Assembly: GCA_937952925.1 (NCBI GenBank) | Contig: CALFYA010000231.1 | Span: forward strand, 1 to 7,677 | Direction of reading: 5' to 3' | Source of the DNA: an uncultured Moraxellaceae bacterium | Lineage (GTDB): Bacteria > Pseudomonadota > Gammaproteobacteria > Pseudomonadales > Moraxellaceae | DNA length: 7,677 nucleotides | In this document: one piece after another, positions 1 to 5,471 of the stretch | How positions within the stretch are numbered: the stretch's first letter is position 1 | Layout of the letters: each line of letters starts with the position of its first letter | Made by a program: the position numbers and the translations under genes | Notes under the pieces: model-generated | The model's database searches: none | Told to the model about the DNA's origin: nothing | Seen by the model: only the letters and a program-made list of their open reading frames with translations

Positions 1-17
1 ATCTATTCACGCCCCAA

Positions 18-31
18 AACGTTCGAACGTT
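18..31. other. 14-bp perfect palindrome after the tRNA-Ser gene
   Basis: AACGTTCGAACGTT is its own reverse complement. It lies 6 bases beyond the CCA end of the minus-strand tRNA-Ser. Read on the minus strand it can fold as a short stem and is followed by TTTT and then GGGG, so it could be a weak terminator or a 3'-processing structure. The U tract is too short for a confident terminator call, and a protein-binding site is equally possible. Confidence 0.35.
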
Positions 32-37
32 GTAAGC

Positions 38-125
38 TGGCGGAGAGAGAGGGATTCGAACCCTCGATACGTTGCCGTATACACACTTTCCAGGCGTGCT
101 CCTTCAGCCACTCGGACACCTCACC
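38..125 (-). tRNA. tRNA-Ser (anticodon GGA)
   Basis: The minus strand folds as a class II (long variable arm) tRNA of 88 nt including an encoded CCA (38-40). Visible parts are a 3-bp D stem (TCC/GGA), an anticodon loop CTGGAAA with anticodon GGA at 89-91, a variable arm ATACG-GCAA-CGTAT, and a T arm GAGGG-TTCGAAT-CCCTC. The body from the D arm through the variable arm matches my memory of E. coli tRNA-Ser(GGA). It decodes UCC and UCU. One oddity: acceptor strands GGTGAGG and TCTCTCC leave a U3:U70 mismatch, where E. coli has U3-A70. The gene is transcribed away from kup. Confidence 0.96.
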
Positions 126-136
126 TAAGGCCGACG

Positions 137-165
137 ATTCTAGCCAACTATTGTCCCTTTGCCAA
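137..165 (-). promoter_or_regulatory. Sigma-70 promoter of tRNA-Ser
   Basis: On the minus strand, -35 TTGGCA (160-165) and -10 TAGAAT (137-142) are separated by exactly 17 bases. The -10 lies 11 bases from the mature tRNA 5' end. The stretch between them (CGTCGGCC...) is GC-rich, as in stable-RNA promoters under stringent control; that regulation is inferred. Confidence 0.8.
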
Positions 166-247
166 TTGGAATTTTTCGATATGGTTGATCTTTCGACATA
201 CTTCAGTGATACCATGAGCGGCATCTTGCATTTGCGGATGGTTATTT

Positions 248-2122
248 ATGCAGCCAGCACAGCGTTCTTCGATGTCGCTACTGACGCTCGGCGCACTCGG
301 GGTGGTCTTTGGTGATATTGGCACCAGCCCCTTATATGCCCTCAAAGAAAGTTTTCATGCCGCTCACGGCATGCCGATTAATGAAGCCAACGTCTTGGGG
401 ATTTTATCCCTGATCTTCTGGGCGCTCACCATTGTGGTGTCCCTCAAATATATTGCTGTGATCATGCGCGCCGACAACAATGGTGAAGGCGGTATCATGG
501 CACTGCTGGCCTTGAGTACCCGTAAAGACCATATGTCGCCCAATATGCGGCTAGCACTGGTGGCGATTGGTCTGTTTGGGGCGGCGTTGTTTTTTGGTGA
601 TGGAATTATCACCCCTGCGGTATCGGTGATGGGGGCGGTGGAAGGGTTGACGATTGCCGCGCCTGCGTTTGGTGCCTATGTCGTGCCGATTGCGATTGCA
701 GTGTTGACCTTTTTGTTTATCATCCAACGCAAAGGGACTGGCTCGGTGGGCAAGTTCTTTGGCCCCATTACCCTGATCTGGTTTTTGGCGCTTGGGGCGC
801 TAGGCGTCATGAGCATTGTGCAAAATCCCTTCGTGCTCAATATGGCCAATCCCCTGTGGGCGATTGAATTTGCGATCAATTATCCGTTTCGTACCTTTTT
901 TATCTTGGGTGCAGTGGTACTGACCATTACCGGTGGCGAAGCCTTATATGCCGATATGGGGCATTTTGGTCGCTTCCCGATTCGCTTGGGTTGGTTTTTG
1001 GTGGTGTTGCCGTGTTTGCTGCTCAACTATGCCGGACAAGGCGCGCTCTTGCTGCGTGATCCAACCGCGATTGAAAATCCGTTTTATTTGCTGGTGCCCG
1101 AAGCATTGCTGTATCCAATGATTGGCCTTGCCACCATTGCGGCGGTGATTGCCTCACAAGCGGTGATTTCAGGAGTGTTTTCGATTGCGCGCCAAGCGAT
1201 CCAATTGGGCTATTTGCCGCGCATGACCATCCATCACACCTCAGAGTCGGAGATTGGGCAGATTTATATTCCCTTTCTCAATTGGCTGCTGTTTGGTTCG
1301 GTGCTGGCGTTGGTGGTGTTGTTCCAATCAAGCTCCAATTTGGCAGCCGCCTACGGCATTGCAGTGACCTTGACCATGGTGTGTGACACCTTACTGGTTG
1401 CGGTGGTGATGTATAGCGTCTGGCGTTGGTCAAAACTCAAAATTGCGTTGGTGGCGATTCCGTTTTTGGTGGTCGATCTGCTGTTTTTTGGCGCGGCCTC
1501 GCTCAAAGTGCTCGATGGTGGCTGGGTGCCGCTGGTGATTGGGGTGACGGTGTTTGTCCTGATGATCACGTGGAAACGCGGTCGGGAGCTGTTGTTTGAG
1601 CGACTGCAAAAAGAAACCCTACCGCTGGATTTGTTTGTCAAAAGCATCGGCAACAGTGCGCATTTGGTGTCGGGTACAGCGGTATTTATGACCGGTAGTC
1701 AAACGGTGGTGCCGCATGCGCTGTTGCATAATCTCAAGCACAACAAAGTGTTGCATGAGAAAAATGTGCTGATGACCATCGAAACCAAAGATATTCCCTA
1801 TGTGGAAGCGTCGGCGCGTTTTGTGGTCGAACAGATGAGTGAGCAGTTTATCCGTGTGGTGGTCTGTTATGGCTTTAAAGAGCAACCCGACGTGCCACAA
1901 GCGCTGACCGATGCTTTTGCATCGATTGGTCAGCCGATGGATATGATGACCACCAGCTTCTTTGTGTCGCGTGAGCGGATTTTGCATAAAGTGGGCGATG
2001 GCATGGCACCGTGGCGTGAAAAGCTGTTTATCTCGATGTCACGCAATACCAGTTCAGCCAGTGACTTCTTCCAAATCCCGCCCAACCGCGTGGTCGAGAT
2101 GGGCAGTCAAATCGAAATCTAA
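248..2122 (+). CDS. kup: Kup low-affinity potassium uptake permease
   Basis: Inner-membrane K+ uptake protein of the KUP/HAK/KT family, thought to work as a K+/H+ symporter. At 624 residues it is nearly the length of E. coli Kup (622). Residues 18-30 carry the signature GVVFGDIGTSPLY, with Asp23 matching an acidic residue reported essential in E. coli. GGEALYADMGHFG (229-241) holds Glu231, the counterpart of E. coli Glu229. At the position of E. coli Glu116 this protein has Asp118 (FFGDGIITP), a conservative change. Hydrophobic segments fill residues ~12-440, consistent with about 12 helices, followed by a cytoplasmic domain ending IPPNRVVEMGSQIEI, very like E. coli. The ATG at 248 is the first possible start after an in-frame TGA (215-217); GGATGG at 236-241 is a modest Shine-Dalgarno. 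A weak promoter candidate (TTGATC at 185-190, 17 bases, GATACC) lies upstream. The gene stands alone, closed by its own terminator. Confidence 0.98.
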   Translation: MQPAQRSSMSLLTLGALGVVFGDIGTSPLYALKESFHAAHGMPINEANVLGILSLIFWALTIVVSLKYIAVIMRADNNGEGGIMALLALSTRKDHMSPNMRLALVAIGLFGAALFFGDGIITPAVSVMGAVEGLTIAAPAFGAYVVPIAIAVLTFLFIIQRKGTGSVGKFFGPITLIWFLALGALGVMSIVQNPFVLNMANPLWAIEFAINYPFRTFFILGAVVLTITGGEALYADMGHFGRFPIRLGWFLVVLPCLLLNYAGQGALLLRDPTAIENPFYLLVPEALLYPMIGLATIAAVIASQAVISGVFSIARQAIQLGYLPRMTIHHTSESEIGQIYIPFLNWLLFGSVLALVVLFQSSSNLAAAYGIAVTLTMVCDTLLVAVVMYSVWRWSKLKIALVAIPFLVVDLLFFGAASLKVLDGGWVPLVIGVTVFVLMITWKRGRELLFERLQKETLPLDLFVKSIGNSAHLVSGTAVFMTGSQTVVPHALLHNLKHNKVLHEKNVLMTIETKDIPYVEASARFVVEQMSEQFIRVVVCYGFKEQPDVPQALTDAFASIGQPMDMMTTSFFVSRERILHKVGDGMAPWREKLFISMSRNTSSASDFFQIPPNRVVEMGSQIEI

Positions 2123-2135
2123 GGTCAATCGTGAC

Positions 2136-2166
2136 AGACCCAGCGCTTTGCTGGGTTTGTTGTTTT
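2136..2166 (+). terminator. Rho-independent terminator after kup
   Basis: A 7-bp stem ACCCAGC (2138-2144) / GCTGGGT (2150-2156) with a 5-base loop is extended by A-U and G-U pairs and followed by a T-rich tract (TTTGTTGTTTTT). It starts 13 bases after the kup stop and separates kup from the nuclease gene. Confidence 0.88.
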
Positions 2167-2192
2167 TGCAGCGATGATGAGGTGTCACAATC

Positions 2193-3086
2193 ATGCGATT
2201 TTTCAACCCACTGACCATCTGTATGGTTGTATTGGTCAGTCCATTGGCATGGGCTGCCGACTGTAAGCAACACTATTGGCAAGGCCAAGCGCCCATCATC
2301 ACCAATCCTGCGTTGAAGCAAAAAACGCGAGAATTGTGTTTTTCGGGGTTTGTGGTGATGCATTCGGGCGTCACTCGCACGCCCATGTGGGTGGGGGAGT
2401 ATTTGACCACCAGCCGCCTAAAAAAAGCGCGTGATCTTGATCGCCAAGATAGTTTTCATGAAGAAGAACGTTTGCCCGAAAACGAACGCGCCACGTTGGC
2501 GGATTATCGGGGCAGTGGCTATGATCGGGGACATATGGCACCCAATGGAGATATGGCCAATCGTCAGCAGCAATCCGATAGTTTTTCGCTCGCCAATATG
2601 GTGCCACAAAGCCCCACCAACAATCGGGAGGTCTGGCGTAATCTTGAGGAAGCCACCCGCGCTTTGGTGATGCAAGAAGGTGAGGCGTATGTCCTGACCG
2701 GTGCTGCGTTTTTAAGTCCAAAACTCAAGAAAGTCGGGCAGGTATATGTGCCGACCGATGTATATAAAGTGGTGTATTTTCCCAAACGCCAAGCCGCCAG
2801 CGCGTATTTTGCACCCAATGACGAGTCGGGCAAGGTGAGTGTGATCAGTGTGGCGCAGCTTGAGCAAAAAATTGGAGTGAATCTGCTGCCCAAGGTGGCC
2901 GTATCTGTCAAAAACAAGAAGATTGATTTGCCGATCTCCACCCAGCAAGTCGATCCCAATGAATTGGGGCAGCCGGTTGCCAACAGCCAGCCACAATCGA
3001 GTGCACCACCCGCAAGCTCGCCAGCATCTCATTCCACGGATTGGTTGAGCTTGATCTTACAAGTCTTACAAAGTCTACTCAAATAA
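2193..3086 (+). CDS. Exported DNA/RNA non-specific endonuclease (NUC1/DRGH family)
   Basis: Sugar-non-specific nuclease of the Serratia nuclease/NucA type, which cleaves DNA and RNA with a His general base and one Mg2+. The 297-residue product starts with a signal peptide: a hydrophobic stretch ending AWA, with likely cleavage after residue 21. The motif DRGHMAPNGD (111-120) supplies catalytic His114. Asn144 in NNREVW and Glu152 in LEE sit at the spacing of Serratia Asn119 and Glu127 (His to Asn is 30 residues in both). The only cysteines of the mature part, Cys24 and Cys49, could form a disulfide, which suits a periplasmic or secreted enzyme. A Gln/Pro/Ser/Ala linker (~259-282) leads to a hydrophobic C-terminal helix (DWLSLILQVLQSLLK) not needed for the nuclease fold. 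GAGG at 2179-2182 precedes the ATG by 10 bases. No clear promoter is visible between the kup terminator and this start. Likely roles are nutrient scavenging or degradation of extracellular nucleic acid. Confidence 0.93.
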   Translation: MRFFNPLTICMVVLVSPLAWAADCKQHYWQGQAPIITNPALKQKTRELCFSGFVVMHSGVTRTPMWVGEYLTTSRLKKARDLDRQDSFHEEERLPENERATLADYRGSGYDRGHMAPNGDMANRQQQSDSFSLANMVPQSPTNNREVWRNLEEATRALVMQEGEAYVLTGAAFLSPKLKKVGQVYVPTDVYKVVYFPKRQAASAYFAPNDESGKVSVISVAQLEQKIGVNLLPKVAVSVKNKKIDLPISTQQVDPNELGQPVANSQPQSSAPPASSPASHSTDWLSLILQVLQSLLK

Positions 3087-3099
3087 CCGGAGCATTCTG

Positions 3100-3345
3100 A
3101 TGATTCAGCCATATGCCAACGATCGTCAAAGCCAACAAATTGGCAAACTCACCCTTGAAAACCAACAAGATCGCGTGGTGCTGTACGGTCAAATGGAGCT
3201 GACCCGTGATCAGGTCGGTTTGCATCAAGCGCGTGAGTTGCTGCAAATCTTGCAAGCGGTGGTGTCAACCTTGGAGGCTGAGGCGGCGTTGCCTGAGCAA
3301 CTGCCACCTGCGACGATCAATACGGTGGATAATCCTTTTTTGTAA
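3100..3345 (+). CDS. Small acidic protein, unrecognised, coupled to the nuclease gene
   Basis: An 81-residue protein I cannot assign to a named family. It has no signal peptide or membrane segment, so it should be cytoplasmic. It is acidic (about ten Asp/Glu against five Lys/Arg). The first half looks like beta strands (LTLENQQDRVVLYGQMEL, 18-35), followed by a long amphipathic helix (~36-61, with HQARELLQILQAVVSTLEAE) and a Pro-containing tail ending DNPFL. The start is well supported by GGAG at 3089-3092, 7 bases before the ATG. The gene begins 13 bases after the nuclease stop, so the two are probably co-transcribed. A role as a cytoplasmic inhibitor protecting against unexported nuclease is conceivable from position and charge only. 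It could equally be an unrelated conserved protein. Confidence 0.8.
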   Translation: MIQPYANDRQSQQIGKLTLENQQDRVVLYGQMELTRDQVGLHQARELLQILQAVVSTLEAEAALPEQLPPATINTVDNPFL

Positions 3346-3346
3346 T

Positions 3347-4291
3347 TTAGCGTTGTTGTTGTGCGGTTTGCACTTGCTGTAGCAGCTGCAAGCCTTGCTG
3401 AATCACATTGATATTGGGATTGTTGGTGGGGGCGGGTAGGTGTTGCCCTTGCAACGATGCTTCAAGTCGCGCTCGTAAGACGGCATTCCGCTGCTCAGTC
3501 AATTCAATCCGACACAAGTTGATGCTCAGGCTGCGGGCGGTCAGATTTGGCTCGTTGCTGGCTTTGGCCTTACAGGTGGCTTCACGCTGTTGACGCCAGA
3601 GTTTTTGCTCGGCTTGCAAGGCTTCGCGCTGTGCCGCAGGCAGTGCACGCCATGTACTTTTGGTCTCATTTTCAATGCTGGCAAGCTTTTGTTTGGCAGT
3701 CTCCAACGCTTGCTCAGTGGCCGGATTGTTTTTCTTGTCAAGTTCAGCTTTTTGCTTGGCCTCAAGCTCGGCTTTGGCCTTGGCTTCAGCCTTTTGCTTG
3801 GCTTCTAATTCAGCTCTGATTTTGGCTTCAAGCTCCGCTTTTTGCTTGGCTTCCAACTCCGTTTTGGCTTTGGCGTCGGCTTTTTGTTTGGCGTCTAACT
3901 CTGCCTTGATTTTGGCTTCAAGCTCGGCTTTCGTTTTGGCGTCAGTTTTTTGCTGAGCATCCAAGGCTGCTTTTTGTTTGGCTTCAAGCTCCGCTTTGGC
4001 TTTGGCATCAACTTCAGCCTTTTGTTTGGCAGCCAGCTCAGCTTTGGCGCGTTCTTCATCGGTTTTTTGTTTGGCTTCAAGCATCTGTTGCGCACTGTGT
4101 GCTTGCTGTTGTGCCATGTCGAGTTCGGCCTTGGTACGAGCCAGTTCTTGAGCGGCGGCATCGGCTTGACGCTGTGCATCAAGCGTTTGTTGATTGGCTT
4201 GCTCCACTTCGCGTTTGGAATCTGCACCACAAGCCACCAAGGTGGTCAAACTACAGGCCAGTAAAATATGGGTCGGGCGCAGCATCGTCAT
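3347..4291 (-). CDS. Lipoprotein with Lys/Ala/Glu coiled coil and C-terminal LprI (DUF1311)-like domain
   Basis: Predicted envelope lipoprotein of 314 residues, counted from the ATG at 4291. The N-terminus is a lipoprotein signal peptide ending in lipobox LVAC with lipidated Cys21. Alternatives are an ATG at 4285 and a TTG at 4324; the TTG puts 11 uncharacteristic residues before the signal and lacks a ribosome site. Residues ~27-188 are a highly charged coiled coil built of AELEAKQK-like units, resembling the TolA stalk in composition only. Residues ~195-279 resemble the LprI/DUF1311 domain: Trp214, an AAQREALQAEQKLW segment with Trp232, then Cys240 and Cys260, likely a disulfide. A Gln-rich helix ends the protein. 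LprI of Mycobacterium tuberculosis inhibits lysozyme; carrying that role over here is inference. The stalk could hold the domain away from the membrane. The next gene upstream on this strand also encodes an LprI-like domain. Confidence 0.85.
   Translation of the reverse strand: MTMLRPTHILLACSLTTLVACGADSKREVEQANQQTLDAQRQADAAAQELARTKAELDMAQQQAHSAQQMLEAKQKTDEERAKAELAAKQKAEVDAKAKAELEAKQKAALDAQQKTDAKTKAELEAKIKAELDAKQKADAKAKTELEAKQKAELEAKIRAELEAKQKAEAKAKAELEAKQKAELDKKNNPATEQALETAKQKLASIENETKSTWRALPAAQREALQAEQKLWRQQREATCKAKASNEPNLTARSLSINLCRIELTEQRNAVLRARLEASLQGQHLPAPTNNPNINVIQQGLQLLQQVQTAQQQR
3752..3931 (-). repeat. Two tandem 90-bp units coding 30-residue coiled-coil repeats
   Basis: Within the lipoprotein gene, 3842-3931 and 3752-3841 align without gaps as two 90-base units. 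The coded 30-residue blocks (each starting KAELEAK and ending ELEAKQ) differ at only four positions, all conservative except Thr/Ala. More degenerate copies of the KAELEAKQK theme extend to about 4050. Confidence 0.8.
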
Positions 4292-4404
4292 GATGGCATC
4301 AGGCTCAAACAGGGAAGATGCCAATTAGCATACGCCGTCTTGGGGATCCGCCGCGCAACCAAGCATCTGATTGCGGTCTGATTTTTGTAAGTGCCCCGCA
4401 CGAT

Positions 4405-5121
4405 CTAAAAATGATCGAGTTGCCGCTCAAGTTGTCTGAGGTTTTGTTGCATCTGTGCCGCGTTTTGCGCAGCAACACGCTGAGTGATTTCATCTTCTGT
4501 GTTGGCGGCTGTAACAGGAGCGCTGGGTAGGGGCTGCTGTGCCAATAAGGTCTCTTGACGTTCAATCGCTTGACGTAAGGGTTGTACCCGTTGGGTGGTC
4601 ACATCACGTTCGCAGATTAAACGCCGTTGATCTTGATCTTCTGGCGCAACATCCAAACTTTGCAATTGACAATCAAGATCACGTTTTTTCAGCCATGCCC
4701 GCTGTTCGGTCAGCAGTTTTTGACGTACAGCGGCAGAGGTCGCGTTCCAGACCAGATTTAGTTTTTGGTTGGCTTGTTCAACTTGCATGTGCAAGGTGGT
4801 GAGCGGATCTGGAGTCGGATCACTCGGCAAAGTGGTCGCTGGTTGGTCTATGGGTGATGTTGCCGTGGTGTCGCCTGCTGCTGTGTCAATGGCTTGCTCA
4901 ATCGCAGCTGTTGTCGCGACAGGTTCGGGTGTGGGTTGCGTGGCTGGAATAAGCGGTTGAAAGACAGCGGGAGCAGGGGTTTGAGCCTGTGGCGTTGATT
5001 GTACGGCTACGGGTTCAGCCGTTTTATTGAACACACCATCGCCACCAATAAAGGCAGCAGCAGTCGCGCCAACCAAAGTAATTGCAACGGAAAGAATTGC
5101 ATCTTTTGGGGTTAGAGACAT
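4405..5121 (-). CDS. Signal-anchored envelope protein with LprI (DUF1311)-like domain
   Basis: A 238-residue predicted periplasm-facing protein. Residues ~8-27 form a single hydrophobic segment with no lipobox Cys, so it is an N-terminal anchor or uncleaved signal. Residues ~34-108 are a low-complexity Pro/Thr/Ala/Gln linker. Residues ~108-190 match the LprI/DUF1311 pattern: Trp125, LLTEQRAWLKKRDLDC with Trp143 and Cys151, then LICERD with Cys170, a likely disulfide pair. A Gln-rich helix closes the protein (~207-238). GGAG lies 9 bases before the ATG, supporting the start at 5121. It shares its terminal domain plan with the lipoprotein gene 113 bases downstream on the same strand, so the two look like diverged paralogues with different anchors and stalks. 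Function is unproven; lysozyme inhibition is the only role I know for the family. Confidence 0.82.
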   Translation of the reverse strand: MSLTPKDAILSVAITLVGATAAAFIGGDGVFNKTAEPVAVQSTPQAQTPAPAVFQPLIPATQPTPEPVATTAAIEQAIDTAAGDTTATSPIDQPATTLPSDPTPDPLTTLHMQVEQANQKLNLVWNATSAAVRQKLLTEQRAWLKKRDLDCQLQSLDVAPEDQDQRRLICERDVTTQRVQPLRQAIERQETLLAQQPLPSAPVTAANTEDEITQRVAAQNAAQMQQNLRQLERQLDHF

Positions 5122-5156
5122 TCTTCATCACTCCGTGATTCATTCAAAAGTTATCA

Positions 5157-5185
5157 GCGATATATTTTACGCTAAAAACGTTCAA
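5157..5185 (-). promoter_or_regulatory. Possible promoter of the signal-anchored LprI-like gene
   Basis: On the minus strand TTGAAC (5180-5185) is followed after 17 bases by TATCGC (5157-5162), or after 15 bases by TATATC. The region is AT-rich and lies 36-64 bases before the ATG. The -35 is good but the -10 is poor, so this is only a candidate. Confidence 0.35.
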
Positions 5186-5204
5186 TCTCCATCAAAAAGC
5201 ATAA

Positions 5205-5235
5205 AAAAACGCCCATCTCAAGGATGGGCGTTTTT
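5205..5235 (-). terminator. Rho-independent terminator after tRNA-Glu (potentially bidirectional)
   Basis: A perfect hairpin, ACGCCCATC / GATGGGCGT with a 5-base loop (5218-5222), is flanked by A runs and T runs on both sides, so it can work in either direction. On the minus strand it ends in seven T and lies 7 bases after the tRNA-Glu CCA, closing the gltX-tRNA block and insulating the downstream LprI-like gene. Confidence 0.93.
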
Positions 5236-5241
5236 GGAATC

Positions 5242-5317
5242 TGGCGTCCCCACGGGGATTCGAACCCCGGTTATCGCCGTGAAAGGGCGGTGTCCTAGGC
5301 CTCTAGACGATGGGGAC
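5242..5317 (-). tRNA. tRNA-Glu (anticodon UUC)
   Basis: A 76-nt minus-strand tRNA with encoded CCA (5242-5244). The acceptor GTCCCCA pairs fully with TGGGGAC. The anticodon loop CTTTCAC gives UUC (5281-5283), and the T arm is CCGGG-GTTCGAAT-type. It closely follows the gammaproteobacterial tRNA-Glu consensus. It lies 33 bases after tRNA-Ala and is probably processed from the same transcript; a small CTTGC/GCAAG hairpin (5328-5341) sits in the spacer. Its cognate synthetase gene, gltX, is upstream on the same strand. Confidence 0.97.
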
Positions 5318-5350
5318 ATCGTGCACCCTTGCCAAAGCAAGAGAGAGTCG

Positions 5351-5426
5351 TGGTGGAGATAAGCGGGATCGAACCGCTGACCTCTACAATGCCATTGTAG
5401 CGCTCTACCAACTGAGCTATATCCCC
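5351..5426 (-). tRNA. tRNA-Ala (anticodon GGC)
   Basis: A 76-nt minus-strand tRNA with encoded CCA (5351-5353) and anticodon GGC (5391-5393). The acceptor GGGGATA/TATCTCC contains the G3:U70 wobble pair, the main identity element for alanyl-tRNA synthetase. It is the first gene of a tRNA-Ala/tRNA-Glu pair just after gltX. From memory, E. coli also has tRNA-Ala(GGC) genes beside gltX, so this adjacency may be old. Confidence 0.97.
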
Positions 5427-5438
5427 GACAGGACGCAA

Positions 5439-5467
5439 ATGTTAAAAGCCCAAACGCATCCTGTCAA
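5439..5467 (-). promoter_or_regulatory. Strong sigma-70 promoter of the tRNA-Ala/tRNA-Glu pair
   Basis: On the minus strand a consensus -35 TTGACA (5462-5467) is followed after exactly 17 bases by -10 TAACAT (5439-5444). The -35 starts only 4 bases past the gltX stop codon, and the -10 is 12 bases before the mature tRNA-Ala end. The tRNA pair therefore has its own promoter besides any read-through from gltX; no terminator is visible between them. Confidence 0.85.
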
Positions 5468-5471
5468 TCAC

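Noticed and set aside
3..224. Minus-strand open frame of 73 codons across the left end
   Set aside because: It runs straight through the tRNA-Ser gene and its promoter; no ribosome site and no family resemblance.
1351..1987. Minus-strand open frames within kup (100 and 122 codons)
   Set aside because: They lie antisense to a complete, well-conserved kup and show no recognisable protein features.
3282..3308. Hairpin (GTTGC/GCAAC with bulge and extra pairs) as terminator for the convergent genes
   Set aside because: It lies inside the small gene, is imperfect and has no T run on either strand.
3740..4060. Repeats as a CRISPR array
   Set aside because: The repeats are in-frame, degenerate and without unique spacers; they code a coiled coil.
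3547..4264. Several plus-strand open frames (61-104 codons) rich in Leu, Ala, Ser and Phe
   Set aside because: They are antisense shadows of the Lys/Ala/Glu coiled-coil codons; the minus-strand lipoprotein has signal peptide, lipobox and domain support.
3347..4291. TolA identity for the lipoprotein
   Set aside because: Only the Lys/Ala/Glu composition is shared; there is a lipobox instead of a TolA membrane helix, the C-terminus is LprI-like, and no tol genes are nearby.
4292..4324. TTG at 4324 as start of the lipoprotein
   Set aside because: It adds 11 residues before a clear lipoprotein signal and lacks a Shine-Dalgarno; the ATG at 4291 or 4285 fits better.
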